Assembly: GCF_014203955.1 (NCBI RefSeq)
Contig: NZ_JACHKA010000001.1
Span: forward strand, 434,001 to 498,000
Direction: 5' to 3'
Source of the DNA: Sphingobium lignivorans
GTDB taxonomy: Bacteria; Pseudomonadota; Alphaproteobacteria; Sphingomonadales; Sphingomonadaceae
Length of the DNA: 64,000 bases
Shown here: positions 28,946-36,332 of the stretch, one piece after another
Layout: each line of letters opens with the position of its first letter
Position numbering within the stretch: the first letter of the stretch is position 1
Translations under genes and position numbers: made by a program
The notes under the pieces: model-generated
Databases searched by the model: none
What the model was told of the DNA's origin: nothing
What the model saw: only the letters and a program-made list of their open reading frames with translations

Positions 28946-30100
28946 GTGACGAAAAGTTGGTCCGATGCGGTGACCGATGCTGTGAGACGACACGTCGCCG
29001 CCACGGGTTTGCGAACCTTCACGCGTCAAGCGCTTATAGATTCTCAGTTAGACAATATTGTGTCGGAAACCGGCTCTGCTGGAGCGACACCTCACCAGAC
29101 CCTCAGTCGGGAATTGCAGCAACTTCGCGATAGGGGATTACTCGAATTCCTCGATCATGGAATCTATCGTTGGATGGGTGCTGCGCCTAACCCGGATCGC
29201 AAAGGGCTGCATAAAGGCGTCTTCGTTATCGGGTCACATTCCATTTATCAGGATGAACCTGATCGTTTTTATCGCTTCCCGGTAAAATGGCTTGCCAATG
29301 CGTCCAAGATCGAAGGCAACTGGATTATCTATCAAGAGCCCCGGCGTGCCGGACGGCGGGGCTATTATGCTGTTGCCAGGTTCGAAAAAATTGTTCCTGA
29401 CCCGGCTAAAGAGAAAATGTACTTGGCCCTCATAGCGCCCGGTTCATATTTGGAATTCGGTCGTGACGTACCTTTTCAGGTGGAGGGCGCGGCGGTCGAG
29501 CGAGGGCTCCTAAATCCCGATGGTCGGCTGAACAACGGACGAGCCATTCAATCCATAAGGCCGATTTCGGACGAGGATTTCAATCGTATCGTTGGCCTGG
29601 GCCTTGTCGATGAAGACGAGCTTTTGCCGAGAAGCGAGAATGCTGAGGTCCTCAACACCGTTCGGGAAGAGGCTCTGCCCTGGCACGGCCCGATCGACCG
29701 GGCCACAATGCTTGTAAATCGCGCTGTCAGAGATCGGCAGTTTCGTAAGCGTGTTCTTGATGTCTACGATTGCCGTTGTGCACTGACTGGGATGAAGTTG
29801 ATCAACGGCGGTGGTCGTGCTGAAGCACAGGCCGCGCATATTATGAGTGTCGCAGCCGGTGGGCCTGATCTAGTTAACAACGGAATCGCTCTTTCCGGCA
29901 CCGTTCACTGGATGTTTGACAGAGGACTGATCTCGTTGAGCGATGATGGCGAGATTTTACTCTCTCGCAAAATCAACGACATTGAAGGCGTCCGCAGGCT
30001 CATCCATGATGACCAGAAAGCTCGATTCCCGATCTCTTTGGCGCATCGTCCCCATGCGCGTTACCTTGATTGGCACCGGCGCGAGTGCTTCAGCCCTTAA
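28946..30100 (+). CDS. Predicted modification-dependent-type nuclease: winged helix, PUA/EVE-like domain, HNH_2
   Basis: A 384-aa protein. Residues 1-75 look like a winged helix (FTRQALIDSQLDNIVSETGS, TLSRELQQLRDRGLLEFLDH, GIYRWM). Residues about 90-180 resemble a PUA-superfamily/EVE module (DRFYRFPVKWLANASKIEGN, WIIYQEPRRAGRRGYYAVAR, MYLALIAPGSYLEFGRDVPF), folds used to read modified bases. The C-terminal part is an HNH_2-type nuclease: CRCALTG, then EAQAAHIMSVAAGGPDLVNN and HWMFDRGLISLSDDGEI, with the H, N and H positions kept. Start GTG 28946 has AAGGGGGC upstream. Base composition is visibly more AT-rich than neighbouring genes, suggesting acquisition. No methyltransferase is adjacent, which fits a type IV-like stand-alone restriction role (inference). 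Confidence 0.72.
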   Translation: MTKSWSDAVTDAVRRHVAATGLRTFTRQALIDSQLDNIVSETGSAGATPHQTLSRELQQLRDRGLLEFLDHGIYRWMGAAPNPDRKGLHKGVFVIGSHSIYQDEPDRFYRFPVKWLANASKIEGNWIIYQEPRRAGRRGYYAVARFEKIVPDPAKEKMYLALIAPGSYLEFGRDVPFQVEGAAVERGLLNPDGRLNNGRAIQSIRPISDEDFNRIVGLGLVDEDELLPRSENAEVLNTVREEALPWHGPIDRATMLVNRAVRDRQFRKRVLDVYDCRCALTGMKLINGGGRAEAQAAHIMSVAAGGPDLVNNGIALSGTVHWMFDRGLISLSDDGEILLSRKINDIEGVRRLIHDDQKARFPISLAHRPHARYLDWHRRECFSP

Positions 30101-30142
30101 GGTTCAAACTTCCGAGGGCAGAGGAATTGCTTCTCTGTAGCC

Positions 30143-31198
30143 CTACTCCGCCGCCACCCCGGCCCGAGAGAACATATCCTCGCCGCCTTCGGTTTCGTCG
30201 CCTGCGCCGTCGTTCGCGCGCATTTTCTTGCGGCTGTCGAAGCTGTCCCACACTTCGTTCCAGTTGCCGCGCGTGGCGCCCTTGGAATATTCGGTGGCGC
30301 GGGTCTCGAAGAAGTTGGCGTGCTCCACGCCGTTGAGCAGCGGGGTGAGCCAGGGGAGCGGGTGCTCCTCGATCATGTAGACCGGCTTGAAGCCGAGCTG
30401 GCCCAGGCGCCAGTCCGCGATGTAGCGGATGTAGCGCTTGATCTCGTTGGCGGTCATGCCCGGCACCGGCCCCTGCTCGAAGGCGAGATCGATGAAGGCG
30501 TCCTCCAGCCGCACGGTCTTCTGGCAGCAGTCGATGATGTCTTCCTTCACCGCCCGGGTGAGGCAGTCGCGCTCCTTCACGAATTCGTGGAACAGGCGCA
30601 CGATGCCTTCGCAGTGCAGGGTCTCGTCGCGCACGGACCAGGTGACGATCTGCCCCATGCCCTTCATCTTGTTGAAGCGCGGGAAGTTCATCAGCATGGC
30701 AAAGCTTGCGAAGAGCTGCATGCCCTCGGTGAAGCCGCCGAACATGGCGAGGGTGCGGGCGATGTCCTCGTCGCTGTCCACGCCGAACTGCTGCATATAG
30801 TCATGCTTGGCACGCATCTCGTCATATTCGAGGAACATCGAATATTCGCTCTCGGGCATGCCGATGGTGTCGAGCAGGTGCGAATAGGCCGCGATGTGGA
30901 TCGTCTCCATGTTGCTGAACGCGGTCAGCATCATCTTGATCTCGGTCGGCTTGAACACGCGGCCATATTTGTCGTGGTAGCAATCCTGCACTTCCACGTC
31001 CGCCTGGGTGAAGAAGCGGAAGATCTGCGTGAGCAGGTTGCGCTCATGGTCGGAGAGCTTCTGCGCCCAGTCCCGGCAGTCCTCGCCCAGAGGCACTTCC
31101 TCGGGCATCCAGTGCACCTGCTGCTGGCGCTTCCAGAAGTCATAGGCCCAGGGATATTCGAAGGGCTTGTAGACCTTGGAGGCTTGAAGAAGAGACAT
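30143..31198 (-). CDS. nrdB: Class Ia ribonucleotide reductase, beta (radical) subunit
   Basis: A 351-aa R2 protein that carries the diiron-tyrosyl radical cofactor for ribonucleotide reduction. Helices with metal ligands are visible: LTQIFRFFTQADVEVQDCYH, FSNMETIHIAAYSHLLDTIG and WSVRDETLHCEGIVRLFHEF. The C-terminal tail is acidic and aromatic as needed to dock with NrdA. ATG 31198 follows GGAG; the longer open frame to 31456 is a shadow. No ATP-cone is fused at the N terminus. It is separated from nrdA by about 2.1 kb of unrelated genes. Tandem NrdR-like boxes lie upstream. Confidence 0.94.
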   Translation of the reverse strand: MSLLQASKVYKPFEYPWAYDFWKRQQQVHWMPEEVPLGEDCRDWAQKLSDHERNLLTQIFRFFTQADVEVQDCYHDKYGRVFKPTEIKMMLTAFSNMETIHIAAYSHLLDTIGMPESEYSMFLEYDEMRAKHDYMQQFGVDSDEDIARTLAMFGGFTEGMQLFASFAMLMNFPRFNKMKGMGQIVTWSVRDETLHCEGIVRLFHEFVKERDCLTRAVKEDIIDCCQKTVRLEDAFIDLAFEQGPVPGMTANEIKRYIRYIADWRLGQLGFKPVYMIEEHPLPWLTPLLNGVEHANFFETRATEYSKGATRGNWNEVWDSFDSRKKMRANDGAGDETEGGEDMFSRAGVAAE

Positions 31199-31444
31199 GG
31201 GATTACTCCGGAACGGCAGAAGAAGCGTGGATGGACGAGGGCCGGGCGGGGGCGGCGAGGACCGGTCCGGCGGTACGAAAGGAATATGGGCGGATCTGGT
31301 GCCCGGGGGAAGAGCGGACGAGCGCCGCGCGGCCGGGAAAAGCGCGCGCCTGCATGCCTTGCCGCCCGCGCGACCGGCGGCGCATATCGCTGCCCGGACA
31401 GGACAAGGACGGCATTGATGAAGGACTCCCCGCTGGACGTTGCA

Positions 31445-31493
31445 ACACCAGATCAAGGGGTATGCTACGCCGATTCACCACAATGTCTAGCGT
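31445..31493. promoter_or_regulatory. Tandem NrdR-box-like sites upstream of nrdB
   Basis: Sites at 31445-31460 (ACACCAGATCAAGGGG, about 10 of 16 matches to acaCwAtATaTwGtgt) and 31478-31493 (CCACAATGTCTAGCGT, about 12 of 16) are spaced 33 bp start to start, close to three helical turns, the arrangement used by the RNR repressor NrdR. The second site is nearly the same as the first box upstream of nrdA. Matching was done by eye. Confidence 0.5.
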
Positions 31494-31568
31494 CGAGATG
31501 GGAGTTGCCCACAGCAAAATTTCTTCCCCGCGGGCTTGACTTTCCCGCAGGCGGGCGCGGTCCGCGCG

Positions 31569-31739
31569 TCAGCCCTGGATGCGCTCCAGCCCCCAGGCGA
31601 AGATGGCGAGGATGAGCGCGAAGGAGAGCGCCATCGTCCCGGCGATGCGCTTGAGATAGACGGCCTGCATGCTGCGCGCGGGGCGGGCGAGCAGGATGCC
31701 TCCCGCGAGCGCGGAGACGGCCGCCACGCCGGCCATCAC
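31569..31739 (-). CDS. Small inner-membrane protein downstream of the PepSY-type gene
   Basis: A 56-aa hydrophobic protein with two probable membrane helices (MAGVAAVSALAGGILLA and GTMALSFALILAIFAWGLER). It lies 11 bp downstream of the PepSY-like gene in the same direction. The start is uncertain: GTG 31739 or ATG 31736 lack a good SD, and the open frame continues upstream through the neighbouring gene, so the true start could be a few codons earlier. Likely part of the same membrane cassette; function unknown. Confidence 0.5.
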   Translation of the reverse strand: MMAGVAAVSALAGGILLARPARSMQAVYLKRIAGTMALSFALILAIFAWGLERIQG

Positions 31740-31750
31740 GAGGGGCGGCG

Positions 31751-32164
31751 TTATTTCCAGAACAGTTCCTTCCGGTTGCGCGCGCGCCGCTGGCGGTACA
31801 TCTGGAGATACATCCACATGCCCGATCCCGCGAAGAACAGCAGGGCGAAGCCGGCGAGAAGCGAGATGATCACGCCCACGGGGCCGAAGAACTCGCCCGA
31901 GTGGAGATGATGAAACAGGCCGACGAGCTGGCGCGCGGAACTTGGTGCTGGTGGCGTGGTCGGAGCCGTCGCGGGCGCCGTCGCTGCGCCTGCGGCCGGA
32001 GCGGCGCTCGCGGGCGCGCCGCGCGGCGGCCCTTCGCTCTGCGCCTGCTCGAAGAAGCTGCCGCGCGCATACATTGCCGCGAAATGGCTGCCCAGCCCGG
32101 TAAGGGCAATGAACAGCATGAAGATGCCGATGAAAACCGTGATCCAGCGATGCCACTTGCGCAT
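31751..32164 (-). CDS. PepSY-associated membrane (PepSY_TM-type) protein
   Basis: A 137-aa protein that starts RKWHRWITVFIGIFMLFIAL and ends with VGVIISLLAGFALLFFAGSG, MWMYLQMYRQRRARNRKELF. Two membrane helices flank an Ala/Pro-rich linker of about 35 residues ([20 protein letters not shown]). The KWHRW start and LLGLFHHLHSGEFFG-like segment (GLFHHLHSGEFFGPVG) are typical of PepSY_TM proteins, which often accompany iron uptake or ferric reduction. It is the middle gene of a three-gene minus-strand cassette; no peptidase domain is present. Confidence 0.75.
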   Translation of the reverse strand: MRKWHRWITVFIGIFMLFIALTGLGSHFAAMYARGSFFEQAQSEGPPRGAPASAAPAAGAATAPATAPTTPPAPSSARQLVGLFHHLHSGEFFGPVGVIISLLAGFALLFFAGSGMWMYLQMYRQRRARNRKELFWK

Positions 32165-32203
32165 GTTGTGTTCCTTGCGAGGACGGGGACGTGGCAGCGG
32201 AAT

Positions 32204-32515
32204 TCAGCGCGATCGCCAGCGATCGACGTAGACGGTGACGGTCTTGGATTTCCGCGCGCCCACGCCGAACACGACGATGCCGAGGAAATAGCCGAAGTCG
32301 TACCAGCCGCCCGTGTTCGGCACGGCATAGATGGCGACGTCCGGGAAGATCAGCGAAAGCAGCCAGGCGACCGGAAAGATGAAGCCATGCCACAGCCCGA
32401 GCAGGAAGCCCGGCGTATCCGGCGCGGTGGAGACGGCCTGCGCGCTCTGGCGCGCGCACGCAGCCAGCGCCAGCAGCGCGGAAGCGGCAAGAGCGAGGCG
32501 GGGCCATGCGATCAC
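32204..32515 (-). CDS. Small membrane lipoprotein-like hypothetical protein
   Basis: A 103-aa protein. The N-terminal LALAASALLALAACARQ has a lipobox-like LAAC. Next comes a conserved-looking pair of membrane helices, LGLWHGFIFPVAWLLSLIFP and the segment containing GGWYDFGYFLGIVVFGVGAR. Proteins of this type are widespread as uncharacterised membrane proteins. ATG 32515 opens the cassette, with the PepSY-type gene 39 bp downstream. Confidence 0.72.
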   Translation of the reverse strand: MIAWPRLALAASALLALAACARQSAQAVSTAPDTPGFLLGLWHGFIFPVAWLLSLIFPDVAIYAVPNTGGWYDFGYFLGIVVFGVGARKSKTVTVYVDRWRSR

Positions 32516-32698
32516 GAGGGCAGACGGTAGCGAAGGCCCCGATGGCTGGCAACTCAGGGTTTCCCCGCATTGCGGCGCGGGGCGGCGCGTGGGCCTGGCT
32601 CCGGCAGGACGTTAGAGAGTCGCGCCGTGCTGCGCGCCTTTCCGGGAACCGCGGGCCGGGCCCGGGGGTTGTCCCCACGTCAGTGGGAGACAATCATC

Positions 32699-33001
32699 AT
32701 GCATGAGGGACTGCGGATCGAGCCCGGCTCGGACGTCATCGATGCGAACGGGCAGCGCGTGGGCACGGTGCTGTCCGTGGAAGGCGGGATCATGCGCATG
32801 GCCTTTCACGACGCCGGGGTCTCGCCCAGCCTGCCGATCCGGGTGAACGGCATTGCGCGTGTCGATGCGGATGGCGTTCATCTCGCCGGGCCGGTGTCGC
32901 AGGACCTCGGGGGCGAGGGGGACGAGGACGGGAGCGGCATCGATCTCAACCCAGCCGCCCTGAACGCCCTTCACCGGGGACAGGCGCGCTCGGCGCCCTG
33001 A
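32699..33001 (+). CDS. PRC-barrel/DUF2171-like small protein
   Basis: A 100-aa soluble protein. The N-terminal half (RIEPGSDVIDANGQRVGTVL, SVEGGIMRM) has the beta-strand rhythm of PRC-barrel/DUF2171 domains, followed by an acidic Gly/Asp-rich linker and a short tail. ATG 32699 has GGGAGA upstream. It is the only plus-strand gene between nrdA and the PepSY cassette. A role in RNA or membrane-associated processes is known for some PRC-barrel proteins, but none can be assigned here. Confidence 0.6.
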   Translation: MHEGLRIEPGSDVIDANGQRVGTVLSVEGGIMRMAFHDAGVSPSLPIRVNGIARVDADGVHLAGPVSQDLGGEGDEDGSGIDLNPAALNALHRGQARSAP

Positions 33002-33131
33002 GGCGCCGCTCCTGAACGGGAGGCCATTGTCCTGCCTGACCCGGGCGGTCGCGCCCGCGAGCTCCATCGGATGACGCGTCCGAAGGGACGGCCGGTGCAG
33101 CCCTTGCGTCCGGCCGCATCGATCCTATCTC

Positions 33132-33256
33132 CTGTTTACCGGGTTCATCTCCCACAAGGGAGGAGAGAAACTGCGAGGCGACGGACTCCCACACGCCGCC
33201 TTCCGGTTGAAATGGTCCGGCCTTCCATCCCCCCGGAAGGCCGGACTTTTCTTTTC
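33132..33256 (+). ncRNA. Candidate small RNA ending in an intrinsic terminator
   Basis: The gap between the PRC-like gene and nrdA (33002-33294) ends in a textbook terminator (33215-33255), 214 bp after the nearest plus-strand gene, which is far for an mRNA terminator. Upstream a weak promoter-like pair, TTGCGT (33104-33109) and TATCTC (33126-33131), has 16-bp spacing. The predicted RNA of about 120 nt contains a CTCCC-ACAA-GGGAG hairpin whose 3' arm lies in an SD-like GGGAGGAGA. No start codon or coding potential follows. This is inference from layout only. Confidence 0.3.
33215..33255 (+). terminator. Strong intrinsic terminator
   Basis: A perfect 12-bp stem (GTCCGGCCTTCC, loop ATCCCCCC, GGAAGGCCGGAC) is followed immediately by TTTTCTTTT. 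It ends plus-strand transcription just before the convergent nrdA stop. Confidence 0.85.
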
Positions 33257-33294
33257 AGGCTCTTGCGGGCTGTCCGCGACCGCTCACCCCTGCG

Positions 33295-35220
33295 TCACTG
33301 GCAGGCGAGGCACTCGTCATAATCGGTGTTCGGCAGCTCGATCTTCTTGAGCTCGGCGGTGTTGTCCGCCTCGACCCCGCCCGCAAAGCCGGCGCGCTGG
33401 ATCGACTTGGAGCGCAGATAATAAAGCGACTTCACGCCCAGCTCCCAGGCCCGGTAATGGAGCATGAGCAGATCCCATTTCTCCACATCGGCGGGGATGA
33501 AGAGATTGAGCGACTGGGCCTGATCGATGAACGGGGCGCGGTCGGCGGCCAGTTCGAGCAGCCAGCGCTGGTCGATCTCGAAGCTGGTCTTGTAGGCGTC
33601 CTTCTCGTCCTGCGTCAGGAAGTCCAGATGCTGGACCGAGCCGCCCTTCTCCAGGATCGAATTCCACACATTGGTCGAATCCTTGCTCTTGGCCTGGAGG
33701 ATATTCTCCAGATACGGGTTCTTGACGATGAAGCTGCCGGACAGCGTCTTGTGCGTATAGATGTTCGCCGGGATCGGCTCGATGCAGGCCGACGTGCCGC
33801 CGCAGATGATGCTGATCGAGGCGGTCGGCGCGATCGCCATCTTGCAGGAGAAGCGCTCCATCACGCCCTGGTCGGCGGCGTCCGGGCAGGGGCCGCGCTC
33901 ATGGGCGAGCAGCATCGATGCCTCGTTGGCCTTGGCGTTGATATGCTTGAAGATGCGCAGGTTCCAGCTCTTGGCCATCGCGCTTTCGAAGGGGATGCCG
34001 CGCGCCTGCAGGAAGCTGTGGAAGCCCATGACGCCCAGGCCCACCGAGCGCTCGCGGCTGGCGGAATATTTGGCCCGCGCCATCTCGTCCGGCGCGCGGT
34101 CGATATAGTCCTGCAGCACATTGTCGAGGAAGCGCATCACGTCCTCGATGAAGCTCTTGTCCCCCTGCCACTCGTCCCAGGTTTCCAGGTTGAGCGAGGA
34201 GAGGCAGCACACGGCGGTGCGATCGTTGCCGAACTGGTCCTTGCCGGTCGGCAGCGTGATTTCCGAGCAGAGGTTGGACGTCGAGACCTTGAGCCCCAGG
34301 TCGCGGTGGTGCTTGGGCATCGTGCGATTCACCGTGTCCGAGAACACGATATAGGGCTCGCCGGTCGCAAGCCGCGTCTCGACCAGCTTCTGGAAGAGCG
34401 AGCGGGCATCGACCTTGCCGCGCACGCTGCCGTCCTTGGGGGACCTGAGCGCGAACTCGCTGCCGTCCCGCACCGCTTCCATGAACTCGTCGGTGACGAG
34501 CACGCCATGGTGGAGGTTCAGCGCCTTGCGGTTGAAGTCGCCCGAGGGCTTGCGGATCTCGAGGAACTCCTCGATCTCCGGGTGGGAAATGTCGAGATAG
34601 CAGGCCGCCGAGCCGCGCCGCAGCGAGCCCTGCGAGATGGCGAGCGTGAGCGAATCCATCACCCGCACGAAGGGGATGATGCCGCTGGTCTTGCCGTTGA
34701 GGCCGACCGGCTCGCCGATGCCGCGCACGCTGCCCCAATAAGTGCCGATGCCGCCGCCGCGCGAGGCGAGCCAGACATTCTCGTTCCAGGTGTTGACGAT
34801 GCCTTCCAGGCTGTCGTCCACCGAGTTCAGATAGCAGCTGATCGGCAGGCCGCGCCCGGTGCCGCCGTTGGAGAGCACGGGCGTCGCGGGCATGAACCAC
34901 AGCCGCGAGATATAATCATAAAGCCGCTGGGCATGCGGCTGATCGTCCGCATAAGCGGCGGCCACACGGGCAAACAGGTCCTGGTAGGATTCGCCGGGCA
35001 GCAGATAGCGGTCCCGCAGCGTCTCCTTGCCGAATTCGGTCAGCAGCGCGTCGCGGCTGGCGTCCGTGGCGATGTCGAAGCGGCGCGCATCGACGCTGTT
35101 CGAGGCCGCGGCCTTGCGCGTCTCCCGCGCCTTGGGCTCGGGACGCGCGCTTTCGGTCGCCGGCTCGGCGACAACCAATTCCGCTGCTGAACCTTCTGCC
35201 TGCAAATCGCGAAACTCCAT
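33295..35220 (-). CDS. nrdA: Class Ia ribonucleotide reductase, alpha (catalytic) subunit, without ATP-cone
   Basis: About 641 aa. The catalytic barrel shows RLWFMPATPVLSNGGTGRGL, substrate-loop ISCYLNSVDDSLEG, ASRGGGIGTYWGSVRGIGEP, the central NLCSEITLPTGKDQFGNDR with the radical Cys region, AIAPTASISIICGGTSACIE, and the C-terminal redox pair in YDECLACQ. The barrel begins by about residue 45 (RRFDIATDASRDALLTEFGK) after a short Pro/Glu-rich leader; the roughly 90-residue ATP-cone of E. coli NrdA is missing. Start ATG 35220 is preferred to TTG 35262 because GGGGG precedes it. Tandem NrdR-like boxes lie about 110-160 bp upstream. It works with NrdB encoded 2.1 kb away. Confidence 0.94.
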   Translation of the reverse strand: MEFRDLQAEGSAAELVVAEPATESARPEPKARETRKAAASNSVDARRFDIATDASRDALLTEFGKETLRDRYLLPGESYQDLFARVAAAYADDQPHAQRLYDYISRLWFMPATPVLSNGGTGRGLPISCYLNSVDDSLEGIVNTWNENVWLASRGGGIGTYWGSVRGIGEPVGLNGKTSGIIPFVRVMDSLTLAISQGSLRRGSAACYLDISHPEIEEFLEIRKPSGDFNRKALNLHHGVLVTDEFMEAVRDGSEFALRSPKDGSVRGKVDARSLFQKLVETRLATGEPYIVFSDTVNRTMPKHHRDLGLKVSTSNLCSEITLPTGKDQFGNDRTAVCCLSSLNLETWDEWQGDKSFIEDVMRFLDNVLQDYIDRAPDEMARAKYSASRERSVGLGVMGFHSFLQARGIPFESAMAKSWNLRIFKHINAKANEASMLLAHERGPCPDAADQGVMERFSCKMAIAPTASISIICGGTSACIEPIPANIYTHKTLSGSFIVKNPYLENILQAKSKDSTNVWNSILEKGGSVQHLDFLTQDEKDAYKTSFEIDQRWLLELAADRAPFIDQAQSLNLFIPADVEKWDLLMLHYRAWELGVKSLYYLRSKSIQRAGFAGGVEADNTAELKKIELPNTDYDECLACQ

Positions 35221-35331
35221 GCTCAAGACCCCCAATATTTTCTCTACATTCGCTTCGATCAAGGGGCCGCGGCGCGGATGCGCGCGGCGGCGGGAAAACG
35301 CGCTGCAGTGCCGACTTCAGCCTGCCTGCAG

Positions 35332-35379
35332 CCACAATCTGTTGCGTGAACCCCTGTTCCTGACCACCATCGATTGTGC
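35332..35379. promoter_or_regulatory. Tandem NrdR-box-like sites upstream of nrdA
   Basis: CCACAATCTGTTGCGT (35332-35347; about 12 of 16 matches to acaCwAtATaTwGtgt) and CCACCATCGATTGTGC (35364-35379; about 11 of 16) are separated by exactly 32 bp start to start, the classic NrdR two-box geometry. They lie in the 507-bp gap between nrdA and the divergent HhH gene. Confidence 0.6.
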
Positions 35380-35423
35380 CACAGCGGCACGGCGATGCAA
35401 GGCGTAAACGTTCCGGTCATGAT

Positions 35424-35443
35424 TCATTTCGTCGATGAAATGA
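35424..35443. promoter_or_regulatory. Inverted repeat TCATTTC-N6-GAAATGA
   Basis: A perfect 7-bp inverted repeat with a GTCGAT spacer in the nrdA/HhH divergent region, upstream of the NrdR-like boxes. It could be an operator or a small hairpin. The remaining part of this gap (35444-35727) shows no gene. Confidence 0.35.
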
Positions 35444-35727
35444 CTCGTCTCATGGACGGCGGGGCGGGCCGGCAGGGCGCGACGCGCGGCCAGTCCTCGC
35501 CTGCCGGAAATGCAAGGGAGAAAGCGCTGGCGAAAAAATAATCCTGTGGACAGCGGGAAGGGGCTCGCCGCGCCGCCTTCCCTCCGATCCGCCGTCCGCG
35601 TCGCCGCCGATTCCCGCTTCCGGGCCTGCAAGGCGCTTTCCCTCGCCACGCAACTCCCTTACTGGCAATGCCCGGCCGCCATGCTTATGATTGGCGCCGT
35701 TTCGCACGATTTCCGAAGGGGCCTCCA

Positions 35728-36312
35728 TTGAGCCAGAACCTCATCCTGATCGTCGTCGCACTGCTGGTCGCGGTGCTGGTCATCTGGCTGCTGCGATCGC
35801 GCTCCAGCCAGGCGGGGCATCATGTCGACAGCTCGGCGACCGCCGTCGGCGCGGCGAGCGAGACCGCCCGGAACGTGGCGGAAGAGGTCGCCCAGACCGT
35901 CGAGGATTCGCTGGAGGCGGACGTCGTCGCGAGCGGCGCCCGGCCGGACGACGCGTCCGCGGTGGCGAGCAATGCCGCGGCGATCATGGCCAGCGGCGGC
36001 GCGGCGGCCGGCGCCATGTCCTTCACCGAGATCGGCGTGCCCGCCGACAGCAGTGCGCCGGACGATCTTCGGCAGCTCAAGGGCGTGGGCCCCAAGCTCG
36101 CCAGCCTGCTGACCAGCCTCGGCATCACTCACTTTGATCAGATCGCGGCGTGGAGCGATGCGGACATCGTGGCCGTGGACAGCCAGCTCGGCACGTTCAA
36201 GGGGCGGATCACGCGTGACAACTGGGTGGAGCAGGCCCGCTTCCTCGCCGCCGGGGATGTCGCCGGCTTCGAGGCGAAGTTCGGCAAGCTGGACAGGCCG
36301 GGCAACAACTGA
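35728..36312 (+). CDS. Membrane-anchored helix-hairpin-helix protein
   Basis: A 194-aa protein. The N terminus is one membrane helix (LILIVVALLVAVLVIWLLRS). A low-complexity Ala/Ser/Val linker of about 80 residues follows. The C-terminal domain, DDLRQLKGVGPKLASLLTSL, GITHFDQIAAWSDADIVAVD and RDNWVEQARFLAAG, is the HhH-like module found at the end of some NuoE proteins and in small stand-alone proteins. TTG 35728 is taken as start: AAGGGG lies 6 bp upstream and the membrane helix starts immediately. The open frame to 35668 adds an unlikely polar stretch. DNA or protein binding at the membrane is possible; not known. Confidence 0.75.
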   Translation: MSQNLILIVVALLVAVLVIWLLRSRSSQAGHHVDSSATAVGAASETARNVAEEVAQTVEDSLEADVVASGARPDDASAVASNAAAIMASGGAAAGAMSFTEIGVPADSSAPDDLRQLKGVGPKLASLLTSLGITHFDQIAAWSDADIVAVDSQLGTFKGRITRDNWVEQARFLAAGDVAGFEAKFGKLDRPGNN

Positions 36313-36332
36313 CGGATCGATCGTTCCGGACC

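Noticed and set aside
28816-29022. A 68-codon minus-strand frame with CPLC and CARC pairs overlapping the zinc-ribbon gene
   Set aside because: Considered as a frameshifted N-terminal half of a longer zinc-ribbon protein. The 63-aa frame is complete on its own and has better composition, so the overlap is treated as chance.
33071-33322. An 83-codon plus-strand frame across the terminator before nrdA
   Set aside because: Runs through a perfect intrinsic terminator and into the antisense of nrdA; Arg-rich translation.
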